Position numbers and translations under genes: made by a program
Shown: positions 34,747-43,265 of the stretch, piece after piece
How positions within the stretch are numbered: the first letter of the stretch is position 1
How the letters are laid out: each line of letters opens with the position of its first letter
Assembly (NCBI RefSeq): GCF_025947345.1
Contig: NZ_CP110011.1
Span: forward strand, 372,001-436,000
Direction: 5' to 3'
DNA: 64,000 bases
Origin: Flavobacterium sp. N502536
Lineage (GTDB): Bacteria; Bacteroidota; Bacteroidia; Flavobacteriales; Flavobacteriaceae
The notes under the pieces: generated by a model
Databases searched by the model: none
Told to the model about the DNA's origin: nothing
Seen by the model: the letters and a program-made list of their open reading frames with translations, nothing else

Positions 34747-35207
34747 ATAGATTTTCTTCTATTAAATATAAATCAAGAAAAAAAGCAATGAAAACACATT
34801 TTAATAGTACTCAAATCTATCAATAAATACATAAAAACAACAAGTCAAATACTATTTTTATCAGAGTCATTGTTTTCAATTTTAGCAATTTTATTGATCC
34901 CTATATTGTCCACGATGAAAATGACATTATAATTGACACTGATATTATAGGGCCTTAAAAATATTATATGCTTTTACTGCTATTCTTTTTGAATGCTTAT
35001 CCTTCTCATAGGTTTTTAAAAAGTAAAATTTATCTCATTTTTTTCTTTTTTTACTTATTATTAACCTAATATTTTTAGGAAAAATGTTTCTGTATTTTGA
35101 TAAATTCTTAAACTAAATTCTAAAGAAAGCTTATTTGTCTTCTGAAGGTAGCTCAATCTTGACCAATGTATAATTTATAGATTTTACCTAAAACAATAAA
35201 ATAATCT
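34747..35207 (+). other. 461-bp gap with a possible gene remnant
   Basis: Very AT-rich, no complete gene. An open segment without a start, about 34832-34958, would read ...NFIDPYIVHDENDIIIDTDIIGP and stop at 34958; it could be the end of a lost effector gene. The stretch 35030-35090 is a run of T-rich sequence that ends a possible transcript. Nothing else could be identified. Confidence 0.3.
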
Positions 35208-35519
35208 ATGACCATAAAAGAGCAAGTAATCGAAAACTTAAAAAGTTGGATAGAGAAAACAAACGTAATTTCATATGATAAAGATATCGGTTTGCGATGC
35301 AGAGATAAAGAGATTACCGAATTAAGAGATGGGAAGACAAAAAAAGAAGTTTACATTGTCTCTTTTAAAACAGAAAGTGATATAGAATACGATAAAAACG
35401 GGGAAATTATTTCCTTATTCGAAGGAATATACTGCTTTGCTTATTTTGATGCCGAAACATTAGAACTGCTTTATATAATGAAAAAAGCTGGATATATTGA
35501 GGTTGACGGTTCTTGTTAA
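35208..35519 (+). CDS. Small cytoplasmic protein, possible orphan immunity protein
   Basis: 103 aa, acidic, no signal peptide. Organised as helix (KEQVIENLKSWIEK) then strands (KKEVYIVSFKTESDIEYDKNGEIISLFEGIYCFAYFD) and ending ETLELLYIMKKAGYIEVDGSC. Small alpha+beta acidic proteins like this are frequent among immunity proteins, and it follows a region with a possible effector remnant. It is closed by a strong terminator. No family is firmly recognised. Confidence 0.5.
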   Translation: MTIKEQVIENLKSWIEKTNVISYDKDIGLRCRDKEITELRDGKTKKEVYIVSFKTESDIEYDKNGEIISLFEGIYCFAYFDAETLELLYIMKKAGYIEVDGSC

Positions 35520-35546
35520 TATTTTAGATTCAACTTTCAATCCATC

Positions 35547-35586
35547 AAACACCCCTTTTTCCAGAATAGAAAAACGGGTGTTTTTT
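35547..35586 (+). terminator. Rho-independent terminator
   Basis: AAACACCCCTTTTTC pairs with GAAAAACGGGTGTTT (35547-35561 with 35569-35583; one mismatch) around AGAATA-type loop bases and ends in a run of T. It ends the sheath-tube-effector unit just before the next regulon promoter. Confidence 0.85.
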
Positions 35587-35642
35587 TATCATTTATTTTC
35601 ATTTTCATCTGCAATATGAAACTATAAAAACCACACAAATCC

Positions 35643-35710
35643 CTACTGAAACTACTGATTTACAAAACCATAATATTTTCAAAACACACTGTTTCGGCGT
35701 ATTTTTACAG
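35643..35710 (+). promoter_or_regulatory. Regulon promoter (lysis operon)
   Basis: CTACTGAAACTACTGA at 35643-35658 and the -7 box TATTTTTACAG starting at 35700, exactly 57 bp away. It precedes the M15 endolysin gene with a leader of about 195 nt. Confidence 0.86.
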
Positions 35711-35908
35711 TGTTCTTAAAAGCTGTTACTCAACCTAATTTACCTTACAAAAAAGGAATATTTTCAGGATTTATTTAAGGTATTCTTTCAGTCTTAAATA
35801 AATTAAAAAACACAATTCCCCTTATCGAATATTGAATACCATGATTGTTATCTAACAATCAGAAGAGGCTTTTTATGCTTAAAACTAAAATCATTAACAC
35901 TTACAAAT

Positions 35909-36391
35909 ATGGATCAAACCACAAAAAAACACATTGATTTGCTTCATCCTTCGGTTCGGGAAGAGGTTACTAAAATTATCAAAGAATGTGATCTTGCCTT
36001 AACCGGAAGGGCTAAAGTGCGCATTACTCAAGGACTCAGGTCTTTTCAGGAGCAAGAAGACCTTTATGCTTTTGGCCGAACTAAACCCGGGAAAAAAGTA
36101 ACCAATGCCAAAGGCGGACAATCAATTCACAATTATGGCTTTGCGGTTGATATCTGTCTCATTATAGATGGCAAAACGGCTTCCTGGGACACGGCAAAAG
36201 ACTGGGACAATGACCAAATTTCGGATTGGCAGGAATGTGTAAAAATTTTCGTCAAATACAACTGGAACTGGGGCGGCGACTGGAAAACCTTCAAAGATCT
36301 TCCGCATTTTGATAAAAAAGGATACAGCGATTGGAAGGTGCTTAGTAAATTAAAACGCGACCGAAAAAACTATGTAATCTTATACAAATAA
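35909..36391 (+). CDS. M15-family L-alanyl-D-glutamate-type peptidase (endolysin)
   Basis: 160 aa, no signal peptide, the size of phage T5/CwlK-type endolysins. Zinc-site motifs are intact: GGQSIHNYGFAVDICL (S-x-H-x6-D, giving the first His and Asp) and DLPHFD (catalytic Asp/zinc His). The RITQGLRSFQEQEDLYAFGRT segment is the typical M15C substrate loop. It would cut peptide cross-links in peptidoglycan. Without export signal it needs a holin, and a holin gene lies at 42753 in another unit of the same regulon. It is followed by a lipoprotein gene after 5 bp. Confidence 0.9.
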   Translation: MDQTTKKHIDLLHPSVREEVTKIIKECDLALTGRAKVRITQGLRSFQEQEDLYAFGRTKPGKKVTNAKGGQSIHNYGFAVDICLIIDGKTASWDTAKDWDNDQISDWQECVKIFVKYNWNWGGDWKTFKDLPHFDKKGYSDWKVLSKLKRDRKNYVILYK

Positions 36392-36396
36392 AGCAG

Positions 36397-36867
36397 ATGA
36401 AACCTTTCAAATTAAAATATACAGCTCTCCTACTTGTTCTGGCTTTTACCATGACCTCCTGTACTTCTACAAAAACAGCTCCATTCGACCTTTATTCCTA
36501 TCAAAAAACCATTGCAGTAAAAGTCGAAACTATTAAACTAATGGAGAAAGCCACTACCCCATATACGGTTCATAAAGTCGAAATAAACGCTTTATTGCTT
36601 GACACTGAAAAATTGACTGAATATGAAAAAAATAAACTCCATAACGAAATCACTTTTTCGATGTGGAAAATGCTAAACGATAAAGAAAAGAATCTTTTGG
36701 CCGGTTTTTTCAAACGATGGGAAACGAAAGGAGTTTTATCTCCAGCTTTTATACAAGAATCTGAAAAACAAGTTTTGCAAGCTCTCGATTTACTGATTCA
36801 ATACGAAGCCAAAAAAGACAAAGAGTCAAAAGATGCTCTTATCTATTTAATCAACAGCAACACCTAA
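36397..36867 (+). CDS. Lipoprotein of the lysis operon
   Basis: 156 aa with a lipobox (TMTSC) at about residue 22. The rest is helical and charged (KTIAVKVETIKLMEKA, YEKNKLHNEITFSMWKML, ESEKQVLQALDLLIQYEAKKDKES). Its position between the endolysin and another helical protein suggests a spanin-like or lysis-accessory role in disrupting the outer membrane, an inference from context. No family is recognised. Confidence 0.55.
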   Translation: MKPFKLKYTALLLVLAFTMTSCTSTKTAPFDLYSYQKTIAVKVETIKLMEKATTPYTVHKVEINALLLDTEKLTEYEKNKLHNEITFSMWKMLNDKEKNLLAGFFKRWETKGVLSPAFIQESEKQVLQALDLLIQYEAKKDKESKDALIYLINSNT

Positions 36868-36871
36868 AACA

Positions 36872-37204
36872 ATGAATAACACTCCATTATTAGAAGAGCT
36901 AAAAAGCAAATTAAAAGTTATAATCACAGAAAGTTATAAAGACAACAAATTTGACCTGGAGAAAAATTTGAACCTCTTTTTAGAAACCTCTAAAGAAAAA
37001 CTGGAACGCTGGATCTTACTTTTTACTTCCGGAGATTTAACCAAAGAAGAATTAGAATGGCTGCTAAAAAGTCAGTTAAACTTATCGGCCTTCGAAACGC
37101 TTCAAACGGCCGGAATATCAAAAATAAAACTAAATATGATTAAAAACAATATCATAAAATTGGTTTTTAAAGTGATTACTGACCTCATTATACCGGCTGT
37201 CTAA
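36872..37204 (+). CDS. Small helical protein of the lysis operon
   Basis: 110 aa, almost all helix, with a hydrophobic C-terminus (NIIKLVFKVITDLIIPAV) that could be an amphipathic or membrane-interacting helix. It starts 4 bp after the lipoprotein gene. It may work with that lipoprotein in lysis, or act as a small tail protein. No family is recognised. Confidence 0.5.
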   Translation: MNNTPLLEELKSKLKVIITESYKDNKFDLEKNLNLFLETSKEKLERWILLFTSGDLTKEELEWLLKSQLNLSAFETLQTAGISKIKLNMIKNNIIKLVFKVITDLIIPAV

Positions 37205-37275
37205 AAAACTTCTTTTCTCCGCCAAAACCAAGACACAAACAACTGAAAATCAACACAATTACACTTCCCCTCAAC

Positions 37276-37343
37276 TTACTGAAACTACTGATTCTCAGGC
37301 CCTAAAATCTTGGTAAAAGGCAAATACCGGCGTATTTTTACAG
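37276..37343 (+). promoter_or_regulatory. Regulon promoter (baseplate-fibre-holin operon)
   Basis: TTACTGAAACTACTGA at 37276-37291 and the -7 box TATTTTTACAG starting at 37333, exactly 57 bp away. It precedes nine genes through 45267. Confidence 0.86.
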
Positions 37344-37427
37344 TATCAAATAAAACACCCTCTTTTGAGTATGGCGCGCAGATTCAAAAGAGGACTTAAT
37401 TAATAAAACAATAAATAATAACGACAA

Positions 37428-37715
37428 ATGAAAGATTTTATCATAGAAGATGACTTGTTAATTGTAAATGGAGATTTCTTCATTAAAGATGCCGATCAGC
37501 AAAACATAGAGCATCTATTGTTAAGTCAGAAAGGAAGTTATAAAGAGTTTCCTATTCTGGGAGTAGGAATTAAAAAATACATCAACAGCCCGGATGCAAC
37601 CTCCAGGCTAAGACTGGAAAACGAAATAGACAAACAATTATCGTATGACAACTTTTACGTAAAAACATTAGATGTTAACGATTTACAAAACATTAGAATC
37701 GATGGAAACTATTAA
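37428..37715 (+). CDS. Baseplate wedge protein, gpW/gp25-like
   Basis: 95 aa. Gp25-family features: an acidic, strand-rich start (FIIEDDLLIVNGDFFIKDAD), the helix NIEHLLLSQKGSYKEFPILGVGIKKYI matching the conserved gp25 segment in which a sheath-like strand folds over (usually containing an E-x-R-type core, here ENEID), and a C-terminal strand. Gp25/gpW initiates sheath polymerisation on the baseplate. Its last 14 bases overlap the start of the next gene. Confidence 0.75.
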   Translation: MKDFIIEDDLLIVNGDFFIKDADQQNIEHLLLSQKGSYKEFPILGVGIKKYINSPDATSRLRLENEIDKQLSYDNFYVKTLDVNDLQNIRIDGNY

Positions 37716-38004
37716 ACCACAGGAAAACCAAAACATTTTTGATCTCTCTTTACAGGAATACGGAAGTATAGAGAAAGTATTTGATCTTTTAGAAGACAAT
37801 GATCAGTTTAACATTACCGAAGATCTTTCGGTATATGAAGATTTAAAAATAGGCAGAGAGGCCTTTAAAAAGGACATTGTAGAATATTACAATTCCCGAA
37901 AATTAAAGCCTGCAACTTCTATTACAGATGAAGAACAGTATTTACTGGACAATTTCTCCGGTATTGATTATATGATTATTGACGAAGATTTTTTCGTTTA
38001 TTAA
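37702..38004 (+). CDS. LysM-like tail protein X / baseplate connector
   Basis: 100 aa from ATG 37702 (an in-frame upstream start at 37672 is inside the gp25-like gene). The IKPQENQNIFDLSLQEYGSIEKVFDLLEDN stretch is a LysM-like segment as in tail protein X and gp53, which link the hub or tube to the wedge. The remainder is acidic (DLKIGREAFKKDIVEYYNSR...) and ends EDFFVY. It overlaps the preceding gene by 14 bp, so the two are translationally coupled. Confidence 0.65.
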   Translation: METIKPQENQNIFDLSLQEYGSIEKVFDLLEDNDQFNITEDLSVYEDLKIGREAFKKDIVEYYNSRKLKPATSITDEEQYLLDNFSGIDYMIIDEDFFVY

Positions 38005-38176
38005 TAGCTCTTCTGCTTTTACAATTATCTAAAAAAGAGGTAATTAAACGCTGTTTTTTAGAACTCTCTCTAAAAAGAAAACTACTTCTTTGTAGTATTT
38101 ACACCAAAACATAAACTATTATCTATAAGCATATTACACATGTCTTACAGGCTAAACTATTGTAAAAAATCAAAAT

Positions 38177-39223
38177 ATGGCACGTACAATTGCTGAAATA
38201 CAGAATGAAATTCTGATCGAAAAAGGGAAACAGCCCTCCCTAAATAACCTAACCGATTCAAAAGCGGCTATTTGGAGACTCTGGATCAATATAATGGCTA
38301 CGGCTATTTGGGTACATGAAAAAATAGTTGAAAAAAATGCCCTGATCTCAAGGCCTCATACACTAAACTGGTATCGCGAACAGGCTTTAAATTTTCATTA
38401 TGGAATGTCGCAGATCTGGAAAGAAGGTGCCTACCGATTTGATACCGCAGGACTTACCGACGCTGAGATTGAAAATTCTAAAATCATAAAACATTGCGCC
38501 GTAAGCGAAGTTGACTTAGAAACGGTACTTGATCCGAATAAAAAACCAGAAGAAATATTCTCAGATTATTTTCATAATAAAGTAGGCGTAGTTTTTATAA
38601 AAGTAGCTACGGTAAAAGAGGATAAAATTTCTAGAATTGATGTCCCAAATGAGCTTTATGCCTTTAAAGAATATATTGCCAAAATAAAAGATGCTGGAAA
38701 TCAAATTTTTATAACATCCGATCAGGGCGATATTCTAAAGCTGAATTTAAATGTTTACATCGATCCTTTGACTATTTATATCGATCCAAAAGACATTGAA
38801 TATTATCAGTTAAAAAGTTTAAGCAGGGAGTTAAAAGAAGAGGAACAAAAAAAGCTGGCAGATTACGAATTAGCCCACATAGAGGATCCTTTAAATCCAA
38901 AAAACGGCTCATTGCTATTCGATGCAGAGAAATTCCCTGTACTAGAAACTGTTAAAGAACATCTCAAAAACATCGAGTTCAATGGTGCTTTTGTCAAAAC
39001 CTATCTGGTTGATGCGATTCAAAAAGCGGAAGGTGTCAAAATTCCGGTCCTGACTAAGATTCAGACTTCGGTGGCAAAAAATCCTAGTGATGCTCAGAAT
39101 CCTTTGCCTACTGATGCTACCAACATCGAATATTTCATTCCAAAAGCAGGTTATTTTGATTTGGATACACTTGAAGTTGAGATCAATTATATCCCTTATA
39201 CTTTTTATCGCGATAACCAATAG
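38177..39223 (+). CDS. Baseplate assembly protein, gpJ-like
   Basis: 348 aa. It starts with TIAEIQNEILIEKGKQPSL and DSKAAIWRLWINIMATAIWVHEKIVEK, the typical helical N-terminus of gpJ/gp6 wedge proteins. Then come a segment that builds the ring (VGVVFIKVATVK...ISRIDVPNELYAFKEYIAKIKDAGNQIFITSDQGD) and a beta-rich C-terminus (TNIEYFIPKAGYFDLDTLEVEINYIP). Gp6-family proteins make the inner ring that holds the wedges together. Located after the gp25- and gpX-like genes, as in Mu- and P2-like tails. Confidence 0.75.
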   Translation: MARTIAEIQNEILIEKGKQPSLNNLTDSKAAIWRLWINIMATAIWVHEKIVEKNALISRPHTLNWYREQALNFHYGMSQIWKEGAYRFDTAGLTDAEIENSKIIKHCAVSEVDLETVLDPNKKPEEIFSDYFHNKVGVVFIKVATVKEDKISRIDVPNELYAFKEYIAKIKDAGNQIFITSDQGDILKLNLNVYIDPLTIYIDPKDIEYYQLKSLSRELKEEEQKKLADYELAHIEDPLNPKNGSLLFDAEKFPVLETVKEHLKNIEFNGAFVKTYLVDAIQKAEGVKIPVLTKIQTSVAKNPSDAQNPLPTDATNIEYFIPKAGYFDLDTLEVEINYIPYTFYRDNQ

Positions 39224-39238
39224 TCTAATACATGTACA

Positions 39239-39886
39239 ATGAATAAATACACAATTCTAAAATGGGAAAAGTTATTATTATGGCTCATCCCTCCTATCCT
39301 CAGAAAAAAAACACATTTTAGCTGGCTCAATGTTTTACTCGCTCCACTTCGCATTATATATGAAGAAACACTGTATAAAATGCAGCATACCGGCCAGGTC
39401 ATTTATCTGGAAAAAGTATTAAACGAAACCTTTAATCCGACCAAAAGTTACAATCCTAATGCAAGTACAGAGCAAAAACGATTAGACCAATTAATTTATA
39501 TTGATGAATCGGTAAAACCTACGATACAATATGTATACCTGCATAAAGAGTATTTCGAACCAGACAGGCTTTTACCAGATCGCACCATAGTAAAAGGGGC
39601 CTTAAGGATTCCACTGCTAGAAGTTTTTAGACATGACGAATACAAGAACAAAGACAACAAACCGGTTTATCTCGCTCACCGTAAAGATTATACCAAAATA
39701 AACTATGCCAATTTCAGAGTCTTTATCCCTGAAAATCTAATCAAGAATCAGACTATTCTTAGCCAGCCAAAGAAAGGCGGAAATGTATCAAACACAGAAG
39801 CGATCAATGTGACGGATAGCAAGTATCACAATCTGCTTAACTTTTACAAATTAGCAGGAAAGAGCTATGAAAGCTATTCCTATTAA
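39239..39886 (+). CDS. Baseplate wedge protein, gpI-like candidate
   Basis: 215 aa, 15 bp after the gpJ-like gene. The N-terminus is Trp-rich and helical (ILKWEKLLLWLIPPILRKK, FSWLNVLLAPLRIIYEETLYKM). The remainder is basic with strands (PTIQYVYLHKEYFEP). In Mu- and P2-like tails the gene after gpJ encodes gpI, a wedge protein contacting the fibre; this location is the main evidence. The final bases are close to the fibre gene start. Confidence 0.55.
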   Translation: MNKYTILKWEKLLLWLIPPILRKKTHFSWLNVLLAPLRIIYEETLYKMQHTGQVIYLEKVLNETFNPTKSYNPNASTEQKRLDQLIYIDESVKPTIQYVYLHKEYFEPDRLLPDRTIVKGALRIPLLEVFRHDEYKNKDNKPVYLAHRKDYTKINYANFRVFIPENLIKNQTILSQPKKGGNVSNTEAINVTDSKYHNLLNFYKLAGKSYESYSY

Positions 39887-39938
39887 GCAGAACCTTCAAA
39901 ACCATACTACAAAAAAACAGTCCTTTAAATTAATAAAA

Positions 39939-42200
39939 ATGAAAAAAGTAAATTTTAATCATTCAGGAGGTTTTCCTCTCGAACAGGAAACTTTAGAAAG
40001 ACTTCAAAAAGCCGACAAATCTGAATTATACGAAGCCTTAAAGGCGCATCTTAGCCTCGATATCGCTTTTAATTATATTTTAGCCTCCCCTAAAAATGGC
40101 ACAAAAGGTCTGGCAATTGTACATCAGGGTGAAAAAGATTCTCAAGACAAGGTAGAAAACCGCGGAATCTTATACCCAATTAGCCCAGGGAATGATACAG
40201 GTTACCTAAAAACTACGCGAAGCGGTACCAATTTGGTCTATGGCGATGGAACATCACAAACGGCTTATTTTGATTATGAAGCACAATACATCAGCCAAAC
40301 CGAATACGATACTGCGGATAAAAGTGGTACCAATAATACTGAATCCTCAACGGTTTATTATTACGAACTGAAAAATTTCAGAAAGGTTATGGATCTTGAA
40401 ACCCTTGAAGCAATTCTCACCGGACTGGATAATAGCTTTAAAGCCAATACCAAGACAATAGGTGAGCATACCAATTTAATAAGTGATAATACTAAGGATA
40501 TAGGCGATCACGCTAAATTAATAGGTGATAACACTTACTCAATTGAGAAAATAAAAGAAGACTATCTTCCTCGTAACGGTTCAAAGTCTATGACAGGAAA
40601 TTTAACTGTAGACGGAAAGCTTTATTTAAACAATACAAATTCAGCAAACTCTGATGGTTCTATATTAGTACTGGACAGTTCAAATCAGGTTATTAAAGGA
40701 AATTCGCTAATCAATCCTTTGCTTAACCGCGTCACAGATCTAGTTAATCGTGTGATAGAATTAGAAAAGAAACAAACATCGGCTATCCCTATTGGAATGA
40801 TCGCTATTTGGGGGAAATCGGGGCCATTTCCGGAGGGTTGGGAAGAGTATGTACCGTTAAGAGGAAGAGTACCGGTTGGATTAGATAAGTTAGATTCCCT
40901 TCTAAGTAATATCGGAGATGAAGGAGGTAGCAAAAATGCAGTAGTTGTTTCCCATAATCACACAATTACAAGTTCAGGAAACATAAACGACGGAAAGCCC
41001 GGTGGTGAAATCAATAGTAAAACAGCCAGATGGGATACAGGTAGCGGTTCTCTCTTAAATGGAACTATATCGACGGTTGGTGAATCTGGAATAAATAAAA
41101 ACATGCAACCTTACCGAGTAGTATATTTTATAAAATATACTGGAGAGCCAAGTGATCAAACACCTCCTACGGCTCCTATGACGCTACAAGCAACAAACAT
41201 TAGTAGCACAAGTGTAACTTTAAGCTGGGGAGAGTCAAATGATACTGTAGGTGTTACTAACTATCAAATATTTATAAATAATGTTTTTGCATTAAACGCA
41301 GGCAAAGTCCTAAACCATGATGTCAATGGATTACTTCCAGGCACAAAATATAAGTTCCATGTTGTAGCAAATGATCAAGCGGGAAACTCTTCTGCAAACA
41401 GTAATTTTGTAGAAGAAACTACAAGATTGACAAGGCCAGAAATAACCAATGGTATGCTTGAAACTTCAAAAGATATATTCCTTCAATGGAATTCCTCTCC
41501 AGCAAATGAAAATATTATTGGCTATGAGATCTGGAGAAGTGGCCACAACGGAATTTTTGAAAAAATAGGTACATCTTATACTCCCGGATATGCTGATGCT
41601 AAAACCGAATATAGTACCACATATTTTTACAAAGTAAAATCTCTAAACGGAGTAGGGAATTTTTCTGACTTAAGTAAAGAATTCGAGATGACTACAGATA
41701 CAGACCCAAATCTATGTTTCGATATAGAATCTCTTGTAACTGTGGCATCCGGGCAATCCAAAAAGCTAAAAAATATTGTCATTGGTGATAAACTACAAGG
41801 ATTCTCCTTCCCAAATGAGATTGACGAGTCTGAGGGCAATTATATGACATGGAACGGAAAACTAACTGAAGCTGTCAAGGCAGAGGTAACCGTAACCGAC
41901 AAAAAAACAAGTATTCAACCCAATTTCTATGAAATTAAAACCCCAGATACCACAATTAAAGTTACAGGAGAACATCCACTGTTGGTAACTGAAGATGGTG
42001 AAAATCTAAAATGGACACGTGCTAAAAATGTACAGCAAACAATGTTATTGATTGACAAACTCGGAAAAACCAAACCTATTGAATCGATCGTATTCAAAGA
42101 AGAACCTCTCGAAGTAGCTCTTCTGGATGTCGAAAATGTAGACAATTATGTTATTTCAGGGATCGTTGCTCACAATACGAAGCGAAATCCAGGATTATAA
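39939..42200 (+). CDS. Tail-collar fibre protein with two FN3 domains and a C-terminal intein-like Hint domain
   Basis: 753 aa from ATG 39939, chosen over 39867 because it has the normal AT-rich leader and starts after the previous gene's stop. Residues 1-60 form the attachment part. About 282-408 is a phage tail-collar domain (IPIGMIAIWG, then PEGWEEY...RGRVPVG, VSHNHT). About 408-590 hold two fibronectin type III domains. From Cys593 a Hint domain begins (LCFDIESLVTVASGQSKKL), with block B TGEHPLLV (Thr676, His679) and the ending VENVDNYVISGIVAHN|T (His745, Asn746, Thr747). All splicing/cleavage residues are present and only seven residues follow (TKRNPGL), so autocatalytic processing is likely. 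Confidence 0.88.
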   Translation: MKKVNFNHSGGFPLEQETLERLQKADKSELYEALKAHLSLDIAFNYILASPKNGTKGLAIVHQGEKDSQDKVENRGILYPISPGNDTGYLKTTRSGTNLVYGDGTSQTAYFDYEAQYISQTEYDTADKSGTNNTESSTVYYYELKNFRKVMDLETLEAILTGLDNSFKANTKTIGEHTNLISDNTKDIGDHAKLIGDNTYSIEKIKEDYLPRNGSKSMTGNLTVDGKLYLNNTNSANSDGSILVLDSSNQVIKGNSLINPLLNRVTDLVNRVIELEKKQTSAIPIGMIAIWGKSGPFPEGWEEYVPLRGRVPVGLDKLDSLLSNIGDEGGSKNAVVVSHNHTITSSGNINDGKPGGEINSKTARWDTGSGSLLNGTISTVGESGINKNMQPYRVVYFIKYTGEPSDQTPPTAPMTLQATNISSTSVTLSWGESNDTVGVTNYQIFINNVFALNAGKVLNHDVNGLLPGTKYKFHVVANDQAGNSSANSNFVEETTRLTRPEITNGMLETSKDIFLQWNSSPANENIIGYEIWRSGHNGIFEKIGTSYTPGYADAKTEYSTTYFYKVKSLNGVGNFSDLSKEFEMTTDTDPNLCFDIESLVTVASGQSKKLKNIVIGDKLQGFSFPNEIDESEGNYMTWNGKLTEAVKAEVTVTDKKTSIQPNFYEIKTPDTTIKVTGEHPLLVTEDGENLKWTRAKNVQQTMLLIDKLGKTKPIESIVFKEEPLEVALLDVENVDNYVISGIVAHNTKRNPGL

Positions 42201-42208
42201 ATTCTATT

Positions 42209-42239
42209 ACTCTTTTGGGGGAAAATCCCCCAAAAGAGT
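42209..42239 (+). other. Very stable hairpin after the Hint fibre gene
   Basis: A perfect 13-bp stem (ACTCTTTTGGGGG at 42209-42221 with its complement at 42227-42239) and loop AAAAT. It lacks a T-tract on the plus strand, so it may slow transcription or stabilise the upstream mRNA rather than terminate. It separates baseplate/fibre genes from membrane protein genes. Confidence 0.7.
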
Positions 42240-42272
42240 CCTTGTCTCCCTTTTCTAACCTAAACTAACTCT

Positions 42273-42737
42273 ATGAAAATTGTAAAATTTATTTTTACCG
42301 CTTTGGCATTGCTGTGGCTCACTATAACCATCCTGATCATCGCACAAGTAGCCATCCTTATAATACCAATCCTTTTTATTTCGAAAAAACATTACACCGA
42401 ATGGATCCTCTTTACATTTGCCTTAATCTGCTCTTTTGGCGTTTACCCCATTTCTTTTATCTATGCCGCCATCAAATGGAAAGGCTTTCTAAATTATTTA
42501 AGAAAACTCAGCTTAAGTATTGATATCAGTGGAAATATGGTTGCCGGAGCCTTATTGAATGATAATTTTATTACGAGCACTTCCGTCCATAAATTTGGCG
42601 TTGTTCAGGAAACAATCAGCGACAATTTAGGCGAAAACGAAAGAGACAATACCTTATCCGTTTTCGGAAAGAGATTTACCAACCTGCTTAGCGTAATTGA
42701 TTTTGATCATGCCAAAAAATCTATAGTAGAAGATTAA
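42273..42737 (+). CDS. Small phage-type membrane protein
   Basis: 154 aa with two to three membrane helices (residues about 5-35 and 42-68). The soluble C-terminal half (KLSLSIDISGNMVAGALLND, then HKFGVVQETISDNLGENE and LSVIDFDHAKKSI) resembles a conserved phage segment of the type FG-x-x-x-ETIS-x-x-LG-x-N that lies near lysis or tail genes. Function not established; lysis accessory or tail-membrane anchor are possible. Followed by a holin gene after 15 bp. Confidence 0.6.
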   Translation: MKIVKFIFTALALLWLTITILIIAQVAILIIPILFISKKHYTEWILFTFALICSFGVYPISFIYAAIKWKGFLNYLRKLSLSIDISGNMVAGALLNDNFITSTSVHKFGVVQETISDNLGENERDNTLSVFGKRFTNLLSVIDFDHAKKSIVED

Positions 42738-42752
42738 TTCAACCCTAAACCT

Positions 42753-43226
42753 ATGATGATGCATAGAATTACAGAATATTCAAATGAATTAAAATTATTG
42801 CTTTACGGAATTTTTATTTACCTGGAAATGGATGCAGAAATTGTGAAAGTGCTGTTTTATTTAATGGTATTGGATACTTTTTTAGGCATTGTCAAAACCA
42901 TCGTATTAAATAATTCTTTTAGCTTTAAAAAACTGGCCTTAGGATTTGTTTCCAAGCTGGCTGTACTCTTGATCCCAACAGCTCTGGCCTTAATGAGCAA
43001 AGGGCTTAATTACAACTTCAAATGGTTTGTTACCATTGTAATGGATTTACTGATCGTAAGCGATGGTATTTCAATCATCAGCAATATTATTGCTATAAAA
43101 ACAAAGAAAGAAGTAGAGAATTTCGATGCCATGACATTGATCTTAAAGTCTATCAGAAATCGTTTGATACAGCTCTTCAAAAGAATCCTAATCACCATTG
43201 ACCCCAGATATCATGTTGAAGAATAA
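42753..43226 (+). CDS. Phage holin family protein (Bacteriophage_holin_4_1-like)
   Basis: 157 aa, three to four membrane helices: LLLYGIFIYLEMDAEIVKVLFYLMVLDTFLGIVK, VSKLAVLLIPTALALMSKG, FKWFVTIVMDLLIVSDGISIISNIIAI. The IYLEMDAEIVKVLFYLMVLDTFLGI segment is characteristic of the toxin-secretion/phage-lysis holin family. Holins open the inner membrane to release endolysin, here the M15 peptidase at 35909. A charged cytoplasmic tail follows (KSIRNRLIQLFKRILITID). Confidence 0.82.
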   Translation: MMMHRITEYSNELKLLLYGIFIYLEMDAEIVKVLFYLMVLDTFLGIVKTIVLNNSFSFKKLALGFVSKLAVLLIPTALALMSKGLNYNFKWFVTIVMDLLIVSDGISIISNIIAIKTKKEVENFDAMTLILKSIRNRLIQLFKRILITIDPRYHVEE

Positions 43227-43265
43227 TCCGATACACTTTTAAACAAAAAAATAAAACAAACAATA

